Source of the DNA: Enemella evansiae
GTDB taxonomy: Bacteria; Pseudomonadota; Alphaproteobacteria; Rhodobacterales; Rhodobacteraceae
Length of the DNA: 64,000 bases
NCBI GenBank assembly: GCA_017255395.1
Contig: JAFKDC010000001.1
Span: 557,784 to 621,783, forward strand
Direction: 5' to 3'
Shown here: one piece after another, positions 34,435-44,343 of the stretch
Numbering within the stretch: position 1 is the stretch's first letter
How the letters are laid out: each line of letters begins with the position of its first letter
Notes under the pieces: generated by a model
Told to the model about the DNA's origin: nothing
The model's database searches: none
Seen by the model: the letters and a program-made list of their open reading frames with translations, nothing else
Position numbers and translations under genes: made by a program

Positions 34435-35388
34435 TCAGCGCCAGTCGAAGAAGCCGGGTCCGGCCCGTTCCAGAAGCTCTGCGGCAAGGGCGCGGCCCAT
34501 GGCGGCGCCCTCGGCTACGGGGCCGCTGCGTGTGCCGGCGTGGGCGACGGAACCGTCGGGCCGCAGGACCTGCCCGCGCAGGTGCAGCCTGTCGCCGTCA
34601 AGCTCTGCCAGCCCGGCAATCGGCGTCTCGCAGGACCCGTCCAGCGCGGCAAGGAAGGCGCGCTCCGCCGCGAGGCGCTGCGCCGTGGGGGTGTCGTGGA
34701 TCGCGGTCAGCATCGCCGCCACGCGGGCATCCTCGGCGCGGCGTTCGATCCCGATGGCGCCCTGCGCGATGGCGGGCAGCATGTCCTCTGGCGCGATGGG
34801 CGTGGCGGGCACATCCGTCAGCCCCATGCGGTTCAGCCCGGCGCAGGCGAGGAAGGTGGCCTGCGCCACCCCGTCTTCCAGCTTCTTCAGGCGGGTCTGC
34901 AGGTTGCCGCGGAATTCGACCACCGTCAGATCAGGCCGCCGGTGCAGCAGTTGCGCGCGGCGGCGCAGCGACGAGGTTCCCACCACCGCGCCCTGCGGCA
35001 GCCCCGCGATGTCGCCGCCCGCCGGGCTGATGAAGGCGTCGCGCACGTCCTCGCGCGGCAGGTAGCAGTCCAGCACAAGGCCCGAGGGCTGCTCGGTCGG
35101 CATGTCCTTCATGGAATGCACGGCGATGTCGATATCGCCCGCAGCCAGCTGTTCCTCGATCTCGCGGGTAAAGAGGCCCTTGTTGCCGATCTCTTTCAGC
35201 GGGCGGTCGGCCTCGATCATGGCGCGGTTGTCGCCGGTGGTCTTGATCACCACGATCTCGAAGGCGTCTTCCGTCAGCCCATGGGCCGTGGCGAGGCGTG
35301 CGCGGGTTTCATAGGCCTGGGCCAGCGCCAGCGGAGAGCCGCGGGTGCCGATGCGAAGCGGGGCGTCGATGGTGGGCAGATCGGTCAT
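34435..35388 (-). CDS. hemC: hydroxymethylbilane synthase (porphobilinogen deaminase)
   Basis: Joins four porphobilinogen molecules into hydroxymethylbilane for haem, cobalamin and, where present, bacteriochlorophyll. Start at 35388 (MTDLPTIDAPLRIGTRGSPLALAQA). 317 residues. The dipyrromethane cofactor cysteine is Cys253 in DGSCETPIAGLAEL; HSMKDMPTEQPSGL and GTSSLRRRAQLL are conserved substrate-binding blocks. It is divergent from hemE with 158 bases between starts, so two tetrapyrrole genes share a control region. Confidence 0.96.
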   Translation of the reverse strand: MTDLPTIDAPLRIGTRGSPLALAQAYETRARLATAHGLTEDAFEIVVIKTTGDNRAMIEADRPLKEIGNKGLFTREIEEQLAAGDIDIAVHSMKDMPTEQPSGLVLDCYLPREDVRDAFISPAGGDIAGLPQGAVVGTSSLRRRAQLLHRRPDLTVVEFRGNLQTRLKKLEDGVAQATFLACAGLNRMGLTDVPATPIAPEDMLPAIAQGAIGIERRAEDARVAAMLTAIHDTPTAQRLAAERAFLAALDGSCETPIAGLAELDGDRLHLRGQVLRPDGSVAHAGTRSGPVAEGAAMGRALAAELLERAGPGFFDWR

Positions 35389-35546
35389 GGGCCATGGCTT
35401 AGCGCGGGTCGCGGGGAAAGGGAACACGGGCTTTGCCCTGCGACACCTTGGCCCGGAGGAGGCCCGGGTTACCTTGCCCGGGAGCGCGTGGCTTGACACC
35501 CGCGCGGGCAGGGCCGAGACCCGTCGCCAAGAGAGAGGTACAGAGC

Positions 35547-36575
35547 ATGACGAAAACCATCCTGCGGGCCCTCGCGGGCGAAACCCTTCCGGTGCCGCCG
35601 ATCTGGATGATGCGGCAGGCCGGGCGTTACCTGCCCGAATACAAGGCCACCCGCGCCGAGGCGGGGGACTTCCTGTCGCTGTGCTACAATCCCGAGTTGG
35701 CCACCGAGGTCACCTTGCAGCCGCTGCGGCGCTACGGCTTTGACGCGGCGATCCTGTTTGCCGACATCCTGCTTTTGCCGCAGGCGCTGGGGGCCGACCT
35801 GTGGTTCGTGACCGGCGAGGGGCCGCGCCTGTCGACGGTGACCACGCAGGCGGATTTCGACAAGCTGGGCCGGGGCGAGATGATCCACGACACGCTGTCG
35901 CCGATCTACCAGACGGTACGCAACCTGTCGGAACGGTTGCCGGAGGACGTGACGCTGATCGGCTTCGCCGGGGCGCCCTGGACCGTGGCGACCTATATGA
36001 TCGCCGGGCAGGGGACCAGGGATCAGGGGCCCGCGCATGCGCTGAAGGCCGAGAACCGTCCGCTTTTTGAATCGCTGATCGAGCGGCTGACCGAGGGCAC
36101 CATCGACTACCTGTCCGAGCAGGTGAAGGCGGGCGCCGAGGTGGTGAAGATCTTCGACAGCTGGGCCGGGTCGCTGAAGGGCGAGGACTTCCGCCGCTAC
36201 GCGCTGGAACCCGCGCGGATCATCACGCAAGAGCTGAAGTCGCGCTTCCCCGGCCTGCCGGTCATCGCCTTCCCGCGCGAGGCGGGCGAGGGCTACATCG
36301 GTTTCCACGAGGCGACGGGTGCCGATTGCGTGGCGCTGGACAACTCTGTGACGCCGGAATGGGCGGCGGAAAAGGTGCAGGTCTCGGGCTGCGTGCAGGG
36401 CAACCTTGCCAGCGCCCATATGGTCACCGGCGGCGAGGATCTGGTGCGCGAGACGCGCCGCGTGGTCGAGGCCTTCCGCAACGGCCCGCATATCTTCAAC
36501 CTTGGCCACGGGATCACGCCGGACGCGAAGCCGGAGAACGTCCAACTGATGATCGATACGGTGCGCGGGATGTGA
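35547..36575 (+). CDS. hemE: uroporphyrinogen decarboxylase
   Basis: Decarboxylates uroporphyrinogen III to coproporphyrinogen III. 342 residues from [33 protein letters not shown], where the PxWxMRQAGR signature carries the conserved arginines. Other blocks: [22 protein letters not shown] with the catalytic aspartate, [19 protein letters not shown], and the C-terminal [25 protein letters not shown] ribosome site (GAGAGAGG) precedes the ATG; TTGACA at 35493-35498 is a possible -35. It is divergent from hemC. Confidence 0.97.
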   Translation: MTKTILRALAGETLPVPPIWMMRQAGRYLPEYKATRAEAGDFLSLCYNPELATEVTLQPLRRYGFDAAILFADILLLPQALGADLWFVTGEGPRLSTVTTQADFDKLGRGEMIHDTLSPIYQTVRNLSERLPEDVTLIGFAGAPWTVATYMIAGQGTRDQGPAHALKAENRPLFESLIERLTEGTIDYLSEQVKAGAEVVKIFDSWAGSLKGEDFRRYALEPARIITQELKSRFPGLPVIAFPREAGEGYIGFHEATGADCVALDNSVTPEWAAEKVQVSGCVQGNLASAHMVTGGEDLVRETRRVVEAFRNGPHIFNLGHGITPDAKPENVQLMIDTVRGM

Positions 36576-36605
36576 AGGCGGTGGGGGCTCCGCCCCCGCT
36601 TCGCT

Positions 36606-36632
36606 CCCCCGGGATATTTGAGGACAGAAGAA
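36606..36632 (+). repeat. dispersed gene-end motif, copy A
   Basis: Five Cs and GG precede GATATTTGAGGACAGAAGAA. It is identical to the copy at 43151-43177. It follows a GC hairpin (GGGGGC-TCC-GCCCCC, 36583-36597) 31 bases after the hemE stop, in the same orientation as hemE. Confidence 0.7.
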
Positions 36633-36677
36633 ACGGGGGCGCGTCGGGCGCTGGCTGTCCGCCTGGCTGCCGGGTCT

Positions 36678-37652
36678 CTACCGGCGGCCCCAGCGGGCGC
36701 GGCGGCCGGGGGCGGGCGCGGCTTTCTGCTGTTCTCGGATGAAGACGAAGAGGCCCGCGCCCACGATCAGGGCGCAGCCGGCCCAGGTGGCGGCAGAGGG
36801 CCATTCGCCGAAGACGGACCAGCCCCAGAGAATCGCCAGTGGCAGGCCGATGTACTCGAAGGGCGCGATCACGGCGGCATTGGCCATGCGGTAGGCGGCG
36901 CTGAGGCAGTAGCCCACGACGCCCGAGCAGAGGCCAAGGCCCAGGAAGACTGGCCAGTCGCCCGGCGCGGGCCATTGCCAGGCGCGCAGCAGGAAGGTCA
37001 GGCTTTCGTTCGTCGTGCCCTCGGCGAAGCGGCCGTCGCCCGCCACGAGGAAGAAGCCTGTCGAGACAATGAGGAAGGTGCCCTGCGTGTAGACCGCCAT
37101 GGCCGAGGCCCGGGTCGTCACGCCAAGGCGGCGCGTCAGCACCTGCATCAGCGCATAGAGCAGCGCCGCGATTACCGGCAGCAGCAGCACGAGGCGCGAG
37201 ACCCCGGGGTCGGACGTCCACGGCTGTTGCATGAGGGCGACGCCGATCAGGCCGATCAGCACCGCAGTCAGGCGCGGTGCGCCGACCTTTTCGCCCAGCA
37301 TCGGGATCGACAGCAGCGTGATAAAGAGTGGCGCCACGAAGAAGAGTGCCGTGGCCTGCGCCAGCGGCAGGACCGCGACGGCGGCGTAGAAGGTCATGTT
37401 GGCGCCGACCACCAGTGCGCCGCGCAGCGCGTGGATGGCGGGGGTCCTCGTGCGCAGGATGGAGGGCCCGCCTTCGGCCATGACGAAGCCCATGGTGAAG
37501 ACCAGCCCGATGGCCGAGCGGAAGAAGACCATCTGGTGCAGCGGGTATCCCACCGACAGCACCTTGATCAGCAGGTCGTTCACAGAGATCACCGCGACGC
37601 CGAGGCAGATCAGCGCGATCCCCAGCGTGGGTCGGTCCGTGGCTTGGGTCAT
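36678..37652 (-). CDS. EamA/DMT-family transporter
   Basis: 324-residue inner-membrane protein with ten hydrophobic segments in two EamA repeats, starting MTQATDRPTLGIALICLGVAVISVNDLLIKVLS. The pattern PLAQATALFFVAPLFITLLSIPMLGEKVG in the first half and APFEYIGLPLAILWGWSVFGEWPS in the second are typical of this subgroup. A basic tail ends the protein. It is not closely similar to the EamA protein at 26.5 kb. Substrate unknown; divergent from the ABC exporter genes. Confidence 0.87.
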   Translation of the reverse strand: MTQATDRPTLGIALICLGVAVISVNDLLIKVLSVGYPLHQMVFFRSAIGLVFTMGFVMAEGGPSILRTRTPAIHALRGALVVGANMTFYAAVAVLPLAQATALFFVAPLFITLLSIPMLGEKVGAPRLTAVLIGLIGVALMQQPWTSDPGVSRLVLLLPVIAALLYALMQVLTRRLGVTTRASAMAVYTQGTFLIVSTGFFLVAGDGRFAEGTTNESLTFLLRAWQWPAPGDWPVFLGLGLCSGVVGYCLSAAYRMANAAVIAPFEYIGLPLAILWGWSVFGEWPSAATWAGCALIVGAGLFVFIREQQKAAPAPGRRARWGRR

Positions 37653-37730
37653 GCCCCCGGGCTACGCGCTGGCGTGGCGCCGCGCTATCCCGAAAGCGAC
37701 AGAAACTGGCAGGTGCACAGATCCTGTGCC

Positions 37731-37758
37731 TTGCATAGTGAACCGATCCGTCTAGGTT
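37731..37758 (+). promoter_or_regulatory. candidate promoter of the ABC exporter genes
   Basis: TTGCAT (37731-37736), 16-base spacer, TAGGTT (37753-37758), 30 bases before the ATG. Confidence 0.35.
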
Positions 37759-37788
37759 TCGCCCACACTTGAGAACGGAGGCCCGAGG

Positions 37789-38733
37789 ATGGCCATGGTC
37801 GATGTCCGCGATGTGCGGAAGGTTTACGACGGCGGGTTCGAGGCGCTGAAGGGTGCCTCCCTGCAGATCGAAGAGGGCGAGATCCTCGCCCTGCTCGGCC
37901 CCAACGGGGCGGGCAAGACAACGCTGATCTCGGCGATCTGCGGCATCACGGTGCCGAGTTCGGGGTCGATTTCCGTGGGCGGCCATGACGTGGTCACGGA
38001 TTACCGCGCGGCGCGCAACCTGATCGGGCTGGTCCCGCAGGAGATCAACCTCGAACCCTTCGAGAAGGTCCACAACACGGTGCGGTTCTCGCGCGGGCTG
38101 TTCGGCAAGCGCCACGATGCGGAGTTGCAGGAAAGGCTGCTGCGGCAGCTGTCGCTGTGGGACAAGCGCGATGCGCAGGTGAAGGAGCTGTCGGGCGGCA
38201 TGAAGCGCCGGGTGCTGATCGCCAAGGCACTGGCGCATGAGCCCCGGGTGCTGTTCCTCGACGAGCCGACCGCAGGCGTCGACGTGGAACTGCGGCGCGA
38301 CATGTGGAACATCGTGGCCGAGCTGAAGGCGCAGGGCGTGACGATCATCCTGACCACCCATTACATCGAAGAGGCCGAGGCCATCGCCGACCGCATCGCT
38401 GTGATCAACAAGGGGCAGGTGCTGCTGGTCGAGGACAAGGCCAGCCTGATGACCCGCATGGGCCGCAAGGAGCTGCGGATCGACCTCTACGAGCCGGTCG
38501 CGGAGATCCCCGGGACGCTGGCGGACCATGACCTGACCCTGTCGCAGGACGGGCAGGCGCTGACCTATGCCTATGACACGCAGGCCGACCGCACCGGCAT
38601 CGGGCGGCTGATGGCGGCCTTGTCGGAGGCAGGGCTGGCGGTGCGCGACGTGTCGACCGCGCAGAATTCGCTGGAGGATATCTTCGTGAAACTCGTCGCC
38701 GAGCAGGCATCCGGTCAGGAGGATGCGGCATGA
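37789..38733 (+). CDS. ABC-2-type exporter ATP-binding protein
   Basis: 314-residue ATPase. Walker [13 protein letters not shown], signature [15 protein letters not shown], Walker [16 protein letters not shown] and the switch histidine in TTHYIEEAE are all present. A C-terminal segment of about 90 residues after the ATPase core is typical of DrrA/NodI-like exporters. It overlaps the permease gene by four bases (ATGA). The pair forms a homodimeric exporter; the cargo (lipid, polysaccharide or drug) cannot be deduced. Confidence 0.92.
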   Translation: MAMVDVRDVRKVYDGGFEALKGASLQIEEGEILALLGPNGAGKTTLISAICGITVPSSGSISVGGHDVVTDYRAARNLIGLVPQEINLEPFEKVHNTVRFSRGLFGKRHDAELQERLLRQLSLWDKRDAQVKELSGGMKRRVLIAKALAHEPRVLFLDEPTAGVDVELRRDMWNIVAELKAQGVTIILTTHYIEEAEAIADRIAVINKGQVLLVEDKASLMTRMGRKELRIDLYEPVAEIPGTLADHDLTLSQDGQALTYAYDTQADRTGIGRLMAALSEAGLAVRDVSTAQNSLEDIFVKLVAEQASGQEDAA

Positions 38734-39491
38734 ACTGGACCGCCGTCCTGTCGATCTACCGCTTCGAGATGGCGCGGTTCTTCCGCACCATCCTGCAAAG
38801 CTTCATTTCGCCGGTCATCTCGACCTCGCTGTATTTCGTGGTTTTCGGCGCCGCCATCGGGTCGCGCATCGACGAGGTCGAGGGCGTCAGCTATGGCGCC
38901 TTCATCGTGCCGGGGCTGATCATGCTGAGCGTCATGAGCCAGGCGATCTCGAACGCCTCCTTCGCGATCTACTTCCCGAAGTTCATCGGCACGATCTACG
39001 AATTGCTCTCGGCGCCGATCAACTTCCTGGAAATCGTGCTGGGCTATGTCGGCGCGGCGGCGACCAAGGCGTTGTTCATCGGGGTGGTGATCCTTGCGAC
39101 CTCGGCGCTTTTCGTCGACCTGCAGATCCTGCACCCGGTGGCGATGCTGGCCTTCCTGGTGCTGACCTGCATCAGCTTCTCGCTTCTGGGCTTCATCATC
39201 GGCATCTGGGCAAAAAGCTTCGAGCAGCTGCAACTGGTGCCGCTTCTGGTGGTGACGCCGCTGGTCTTCCTTGGCGGCTCCTTCTACTCGATCTCGATGC
39301 TGCCGCCGGCATGGCAGACGGTGACGCTGTTCAACCCGGTGGTCTATCTCGTGTCCGGCTTCCGCTGGAGCTTCTTCGGCATGGCGGATGTGCCCGTGGG
39401 CCTGTCGCTGCTGGCAATCCTCGGCTTCACGGCGCTTTGCCTCGGGGTGATCTGGTGGATCTTCCGCACCGGCTGGCGAATCCGCAGCTGA
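38730..39491 (+). CDS. ABC-2-type exporter permease
   Basis: 253 residues, six membrane helices, ABC-2 family. The N terminus [40 protein letters not shown] and the later [47 protein letters not shown] block (the ABC-2 signature region) are well preserved. It partners with the ATPase encoded just upstream, whose gene it overlaps. Confidence 0.92.
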   Translation: MNWTAVLSIYRFEMARFFRTILQSFISPVISTSLYFVVFGAAIGSRIDEVEGVSYGAFIVPGLIMLSVMSQAISNASFAIYFPKFIGTIYELLSAPINFLEIVLGYVGAAATKALFIGVVILATSALFVDLQILHPVAMLAFLVLTCISFSLLGFIIGIWAKSFEQLQLVPLLVVTPLVFLGGSFYSISMLPPAWQTVTLFNPVVYLVSGFRWSFFGMADVPVGLSLLAILGFTALCLGVIWWIFRTGWRIRS

Positions 39492-39502
39492 GGGCGCCAT
39501 CC

Positions 39503-39523
39503 GGGGCGGGTGAGACCCGCCCC
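39503..39523. terminator. hairpin after the ABC permease gene
   Basis: GGGGCGGGT and ACCCGCCCC form a perfect 9-bp stem with loop GAG, 12 bases past the stop. There is no T run. Confidence 0.5.
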
Positions 39524-39749
39524 GTGGGGTGTCGTGGCGCCTGGCCCGGTCAGTCCAGAAGCATCGTTTCGACAGGGGCGGGGCGCGGCGCGGGGTCCGG
39601 CTGGGACAGGCTCTGCGACAGCAGCATTGCGCCGCCCGGCAGGGTGATGGATGTCACGGGAAGGATAAGGACGAGGGGGTTCGCGGCGGCTTTCTCCGGC
39701 GGGTGGCGTGTCGGGGGTGATACGCAGCGCCGCCGGGGGCCGTCGCGGG

Positions 39750-40811
39750 TTATGCCGCCGCGACCTGACCGCGTCCGCGCAGGGCCATGTCCGTGACGAT
39801 GCCGCCTGCCCACATCGCGCAGAGCGCAACCCATGCCGTGCCCGCAAAGACCGAGGCCCCGGTGACGCCGTTGCCGATGGCGCAGCCGCCCGCCAGCATC
39901 CCGCCGAATCCCATCAGCGCCGCGCCGACCATGGCGTTGCGCATGGGGGTGGGGCCTTCGAACCCCTGAAACCGCAACTCTCCGGCCAGCAGGGCCGAGA
40001 GGAAAGAGCCCAGCACCACGCCGGGCACGAGGCCGATGTCGAATTCCAGCGCCGCATGGCGGTCGAGGAAGAACATCAGCGTATTGGCGGAGGGGCCGGT
40101 GAAGGTCAGGCTTTCGATGGCGACCGGCTCGAAGGCGGACAGCGACAGCGCGTAGGTCAGATACCACCCCAGCGCCACGGCGAAACCCACGCCCGAGGCG
40201 AAGACCAGCCGCCGCGCGCCGATCCGGTTGCGGCGCGACAGGACCAGCGCCAGCAGCGCCGTGGCCAGCCCAAGCACCAGCCCGGCGCCGTCGGGCAGGT
40301 GCAGGGCGGGCAACAGGTCGAGGTTGCGGCCGCCCGGCGTGATCCAGAGCCCGGCCAGCCGGTCGCGCAGCGGTGCCAGCCAGCCGGTCAGCGCCATCTG
40401 CGCCACCACCGCGAAAATCAGGCCGGACACGACTGAGCGCAGATTCCCGGTTGCCGCCAGCACCAGCAAGCGGCCCGAACATCCGCGCGCCAGCACCATG
40501 CCGGCGCCGAACAGCAACCCGCCGATCACCGCGCCGGACCAGCTGCCGGGGACGGCCAGCATCCGCGCGTCGCCGACCTCGAACAGGCCCAGCAGGCGCG
40601 CGCCCTGCACCCAGACCAGCGCGGTCGAGAAGGTCAGCAGCCAGACCGCCACCTTGTCGCCCAGCCCGCCGCGCGCGAATTCGACCACCGCCGCCCGCAG
40701 GCAAAAGCGCGAGCGCTGCGCCGCCACGCCGAAGACCACGCCGGTGATCAGTCCGAAAAGCGCCGCCGTGGGCGCCTCTCCGATCCGGTCGAGCAGCGGA
40801 ACGATGTCCAT
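39750..40811 (-). CDS. YeeE/YedE-family sulfur transporter
   Basis: 353-residue inner-membrane protein of the YeeE/YedE (TsuA-like) family, which imports thiosulfate or related sulfur compounds using conserved cysteines. The start at 40811 (MDIVPLLDRIGEAPTAALFGLITGVVFGVAAQRSRFCLR) is the family norm; the frame runs on upstream. Conserved cysteine motifs: SRFCLR, LARGCSGR and LAGGCAIGNGVTG. Two internal repeats and about ten helices. No partner TusA or rhodanese gene is adjacent. An FNR-like box lies 59 bases upstream. Confidence 0.88.
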   Translation of the reverse strand: MDIVPLLDRIGEAPTAALFGLITGVVFGVAAQRSRFCLRAAVVEFARGGLGDKVAVWLLTFSTALVWVQGARLLGLFEVGDARMLAVPGSWSGAVIGGLLFGAGMVLARGCSGRLLVLAATGNLRSVVSGLIFAVVAQMALTGWLAPLRDRLAGLWITPGGRNLDLLPALHLPDGAGLVLGLATALLALVLSRRNRIGARRLVFASGVGFAVALGWYLTYALSLSAFEPVAIESLTFTGPSANTLMFFLDRHAALEFDIGLVPGVVLGSFLSALLAGELRFQGFEGPTPMRNAMVGAALMGFGGMLAGGCAIGNGVTGASVFAGTAWVALCAMWAGGIVTDMALRGRGQVAAA

Positions 40812-40869
40812 GAGGGCCTCCTGTCCCGAGGGAATGCGCAGGATATGGCAGGGGCAGGGCCCCCGCGTC

Positions 40870-40883
40870 TTGATACAGATCAG
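40870..40883. promoter_or_regulatory. FNR-like box upstream of the YeeE/YedE gene
   Basis: TTGAT-ACAG-ATCAG matches the FNR/FnrL consensus TTGAT-N4-ATCAA at nine of ten positions. It lies 59-72 bases before the start codon, a workable position for control. Inference only. Confidence 0.45.
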
Positions 40884-40898
40884 GAAAGGCGAATGTTT

Positions 40899-40930
40899 TC
40901 CCGCTGTCCCGCTGTCCCGCTGTCCCGCTA
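40899..40930. repeat. four tandem copies of an 8-bp unit
   Basis: TCCCGCTG is repeated three times perfectly, then once as TCCCGCTA. It lies between the FNR-like box and the methyltransferase gene. A short tandem array like this can change copy number by slippage. Confidence 0.75.
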
Positions 40931-41001
40931 CCCGGCTGGCGGTTCGGTGTCGCGTGATCCGGGAGGTGGCCGCGCCCGGTCGCAAAGGCGGCGTTGCCGG
41001 G

Positions 41002-41664
41002 TCAGGCCAGCGGTGTCGCCACATACAGCGCCTGTCCCCGGGGCAGCATGCGGTGGTCGCGCAGGGCCTGCCAGCCGCAGGCGCGGGCGATCTGCGCCAC
41101 GTCGTGAGCCAGCACATGGTAAGGCGGGCGCAGGGCATGGGTCACCACCCCGTCGGGCTGGCGCACCGGACCGGCGGCGGCCTCGGCATCGGGGGCGAGG
41201 AAGACGGTGAAGAAGATCGTTTCCAGCGCGGGAAAACGGCGCAGGTTCGTCAGCGCGCGCGGCAGGAAGCCCGGCGGCAGATGCGGGAAGACCGCGAAGG
41301 CGATGGCATGGGTGATCGTGTCCGGCAGGCCTGGGAAGGCGAACACCGCATCCTCGATCAGGTGGCTTTCCGGCAGGCGCCCGGGGTCGTCCAGTTCCAT
41401 GGCGCGCCCGGCCAGCAGCAGCGCCCGCGAGGCGTCGGTGGCGTGGTAGTGGCCGGGGTCGAGCCAGGGCACCGCCTTGCAGCCCAGCCGCAGGGCGCCC
41501 GCGCCGATATCCAGCAGGTGGTGATGCGGCTTCAGCCCGTGATCGCGCAACAGGGCCATCTGCGCCCGGCCGGTTTCGTCCCAGCGCCCGCCGACGATGG
41601 CGCGGTGACGGCCCTCTGCGATGGCCTTGGCGTGGAAATCCTGTGCGTCATACGGGTTGATCAT
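41002..41664 (-). CDS. class I SAM-dependent methyltransferase
   Basis: 220 residues from MINPYDAQDFHAKAIAEGRHRAIVGGRWDETGRAQMALL. The SAM-binding Rossmann motif I is HHLLDIGAGALRLGCKAVPWL, followed by HATDASRALLLAG. The W-D-E-T-G start is a pattern shared by a small group of bacterial methyltransferases of unknown substrate. The gene is divergent from the MFS transporter gene. Confidence 0.82.
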   Translation of the reverse strand: MINPYDAQDFHAKAIAEGRHRAIVGGRWDETGRAQMALLRDHGLKPHHHLLDIGAGALRLGCKAVPWLDPGHYHATDASRALLLAGRAMELDDPGRLPESHLIEDAVFAFPGLPDTITHAIAFAVFPHLPPGFLPRALTNLRRFPALETIFFTVFLAPDAEAAAGPVRQPDGVVTHALRPPYHVLAHDVAQIARACGWQALRDHRMLPRGQALYVATPLA

Positions 41665-41880
41665 GACGCGGCCTCTGCGCCCGCCGCATGCGCCCGTCAA
41701 GCGAAACCGCGCAGGGGTGCGCGTGGGCGCGAAGAGGGGCTGCGTTTTCTCTACGTCTTCCCGCGCGACAGTTTTGCCGGGGTCGAATACAGGTTCAGCG
41801 CGTCCACGGCCTGAGCCTTGTGCGCTGGCGCAGGCAAAAGCCTCTCGCCAGTGTCCGGTTCCCGGCGTAAGGCAAAAGCC

Positions 41881-43110
41881 ATGACACCGGTTCCCCTGCA
41901 CGAGGCGCGGGCCCTGCCGATCTGGCGGCGCCCGCGTACGCTCCTTTTCATGATGGCCATCGCCATGCCGCTCAGCTTCGCCACCTGGTCGGCGCTGCTG
42001 AACAACTTTGTCATCGAGGTTGCCGATTTCGACGGCGGCGACATCGGCTGGCTGCACACGGTGCGCGAGATCCCGGGCTTCCTCGCCATCGGGGTGATTC
42101 TCGTGATCATGGTGATGCGTGAGCAGGTGCTGGCACTGCTGTCCCTGGCGCTTCTGGGGGTGGCGACGGCGGTGACGGCGTGGTTCCCGACCATGGGCGG
42201 CATCCTCTTCATCACGCTCTTCAGTTCCATCGGGTTCCACTACTACGAGACGGTGAACCAGTCGTTGCAACTACAATGGCTGAGGAAAGAGGTGGCGCCG
42301 CAGGTGCTGGGCTGGCTGATCGCCGCCGGATCGGGCGCCACGCTGGTGGCCTACGGGCTGATCGTCATGACCTGGGAGGCCTTCGGCCTGTCCTACAACA
42401 CGGTCTACATGGCCTCGGGCGGGGTGACGCTGCTGATCGTGGCCTATTGCGCGCTGGCCTTCCCGCAGTTCGAAAGCCCCAATCCGCAGGTCAAGAAGTT
42501 CATCCTGCGCAAGCGCTACTGGCTGTATTACGCGCTGCAGTTCATGTCGGGCGCGCGGCGGCAGATCTTCGTGGTCTTCGCGGGCTTCATGATGGTCGAG
42601 CGGTTCGGCTTCGAAGTCCACGAGGTGACGGCGCTCTACCTGATCAACCTCGTCGCCAACATTGTGATCGGCCCGGTCTTCGGCCGCGCGGTCTTCAGGT
42701 TCGGAGAGCGCAACACGCTGACCTTCGAATACATCGGGCTGGTGGGGGTCTTCCTTCTGTATGGCGGGATCTACTGGTTCGGCTGGGGCGTGCTTCTGGC
42801 CTCGATCCTCTATGTCGTGGACCATATGTTCTTTGCCATGGCGCTGGCGCTGAAGACCTACTTCCAGAAGATCGCCGACCCGGGCGATATCGCGCCCACC
42901 GCCGCCGTGGCCTTCACCATCAACCATATCGCGGCGGTCTTCCTGCCTGCGGCGCTGGGGGTCCTCTGGCTGGTCTCGCCGGGCTCCGTGTTCCTTCTCG
43001 CGGCGGGGATGGCGGCCACCAGCCTGTGTCTGGCGCTGCTGATCCCGCGCCACCCCGAACCGGGCAACGAGACGATCTTCTGCCGGATGCAGGCGGCTCC
43101 GGCGGAATAG
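41881..43110 (+). CDS. MFS transporter
   Basis: 409-residue membrane protein with about twelve hydrophobic segments. Start at 41881 (MTPVPLHEARALPIWRRPRTLLFMMAIAMPLSFATWSALL); an ATG at 41818 would add an unconvincing charged segment. The MFS fold is inferred from helix count and a duplicated 6+6 pattern; the cytoplasmic loop FESPNPQVKKFILRKRYWLYYALQFMSGARRQ lies mid-protein. No substrate motif recognised. It is followed by a copy of the dispersed motif. Confidence 0.83.
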   Translation: MTPVPLHEARALPIWRRPRTLLFMMAIAMPLSFATWSALLNNFVIEVADFDGGDIGWLHTVREIPGFLAIGVILVIMVMREQVLALLSLALLGVATAVTAWFPTMGGILFITLFSSIGFHYYETVNQSLQLQWLRKEVAPQVLGWLIAAGSGATLVAYGLIVMTWEAFGLSYNTVYMASGGVTLLIVAYCALAFPQFESPNPQVKKFILRKRYWLYYALQFMSGARRQIFVVFAGFMMVERFGFEVHEVTALYLINLVANIVIGPVFGRAVFRFGERNTLTFEYIGLVGVFLLYGGIYWFGWGVLLASILYVVDHMFFAMALALKTYFQKIADPGDIAPTAAVAFTINHIAAVFLPAALGVLWLVSPGSVFLLAAGMAATSLCLALLIPRHPEPGNETIFCRMQAAPAE

Positions 43111-43150
43111 GCGACGGCGGAGGGGGCTCTGCCCCCCGGCCTGCGGCCTC

Positions 43151-43177
43151 CCCCCGGGATATTTGAGGACAGAAGAA
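43151..43177 (+). repeat. dispersed gene-end motif, copy B
   Basis: Identical to copy A (core GATATTTGAGGACAGAAGAA after five Cs and GG). It follows a GC-rich dyad (GGGGGCTCTGCCCCC, 43122-43136) after the MFS gene. The spacer 43178-43355 before prmA holds no gene. Confidence 0.7.
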
Positions 43178-43355
43178 GGGCGGGACGCGGTTCTCTGGAG
43201 GGTTGGGCCTTCTCGGCCTCCCGGCGCGGGATCAAGGCGCCGCCGCCGCGCATCCTGCCGGTGGCGCGGCGCATGGCTTGGGGCCAGGCTTCGCAGCGCT
43301 TGACCTTCGCCCTCGCTGCGCCTACCCGCTGACCAACCCCAGACGGAGCTCCGCC

Positions 43356-44228
43356 ATGCCCACCTTCACCGCTTTCACCAAGCTTTCCGACAAGGACGCC
43401 GCCGAGGCCTTGGGCGAGGCGATGGAGGGCATGGACCCGGAACCCACCGGCGTCGGCGTCTTCGAGATTGAGGACGGCTCCGGCACCTGGGAAGTCGGCG
43501 GCTACTTTCTGGAAGAGCCGGATGGCGTGGAACTGGCGCTGCTGGCGGCGGGCTTTGCCGCGAAGCCCTTCGTGGTCTCCGAAGTGCCGGACACCGACTG
43601 GGTCGACAAGGTCCGGCGCGAGTTGACGCCGGTCGTGGCGGGACGCTTCTTCGTCTACGGCAGCCACGACGCCGACAAGATCCCCGAAGGCTCGGAGCCG
43701 CTGCTGATCGAGGCCGCCATGGCCTTCGGCACCGGGCACCATGGTACCACGCAGGGCTGCCTCGAATCGCTGGACGCGCTGGCCGCAGAGGGCTTCACCG
43801 GGCGCAGCGTTGCGGACATCGGCTGCGGCACGGCGGTTCTGGCCATGGCGGCGGCGCGGATCTGGCCGGAGCCGGTCATCGCCTCGGACATCGACGCGGT
43901 CGCCGTCGAGGTGGCCGAGGCCAACGTGCGGGCCAACGGGCTGGAGGGGCGCGTGACCTGTGTCGAGGCGGCGGGCTTCGGTGTTCCGGCTCTGGCGGAG
44001 CGGGCGCCCTACGATCTGGTCTTCGCCAATATCCTCAAGCAGCCGCTGATCGACCTTGCGCCCGACATGGCGGCCCATCTCGCCGCCGGGGGCTATGCCA
44101 TTCTTTCGGGTCTGCTGACGCGGCAGGCCGAGGAGGTCGTGGCCGCCTACGCAAGCCAGGGCATTCACGAGAAAGCCCGCCGCGTGATCGGCGACTGGGT
44201 CACGCTGACCTTGCGGAAGCCGGCCTGA
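43356..44228 (+). CDS. prmA: ribosomal protein L11 methyltransferase
   Basis: Methylates lysines and the N terminus of ribosomal protein L11. Start at 43356 (MPTFTAFTKLSDKDAAEALGEAME). 290 residues: an N-terminal L11-recognition domain, then the methyltransferase with AFGTGHHGTTQGCLESLD, DIGCGTAVLAMAAARIWPEPVIASDIDAVAVEVA and the catalytic-site VFANILKQPLIDLAP motif (family N-[IL]-[LA]-x-x-P-L). Conserved in length and order. Confidence 0.95.
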   Translation: MPTFTAFTKLSDKDAAEALGEAMEGMDPEPTGVGVFEIEDGSGTWEVGGYFLEEPDGVELALLAAGFAAKPFVVSEVPDTDWVDKVRRELTPVVAGRFFVYGSHDADKIPEGSEPLLIEAAMAFGTGHHGTTQGCLESLDALAAEGFTGRSVADIGCGTAVLAMAAARIWPEPVIASDIDAVAVEVAEANVRANGLEGRVTCVEAAGFGVPALAERAPYDLVFANILKQPLIDLAPDMAAHLAAGGYAILSGLLTRQAEEVVAAYASQGIHEKARRVIGDWVTLTLRKPA

Positions 44229-44343
44229 TGCAAGGCGCGCTTGCGTCGAAACTGCGTTAAATTGAGGGCGTCGCCCAAATATCGCCACAATCAGGGACTA
44301 GTTCTCGACATATCCGGTGGGGGCCGGAACATACGAGATTGCT

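Noticed and set aside
39552..39630. Short minus-strand frame (MLLSQSLSQPDPAPRPAPVETMLLD) after the YeeE gene
   Set aside because: 25 codons without a clear ribosome site or hydrophobic or other signature; cannot be supported.
40899..40930. CRISPR-like array
   Set aside because: The units are contiguous 8-mers without spacers; a simple tandem repeat.
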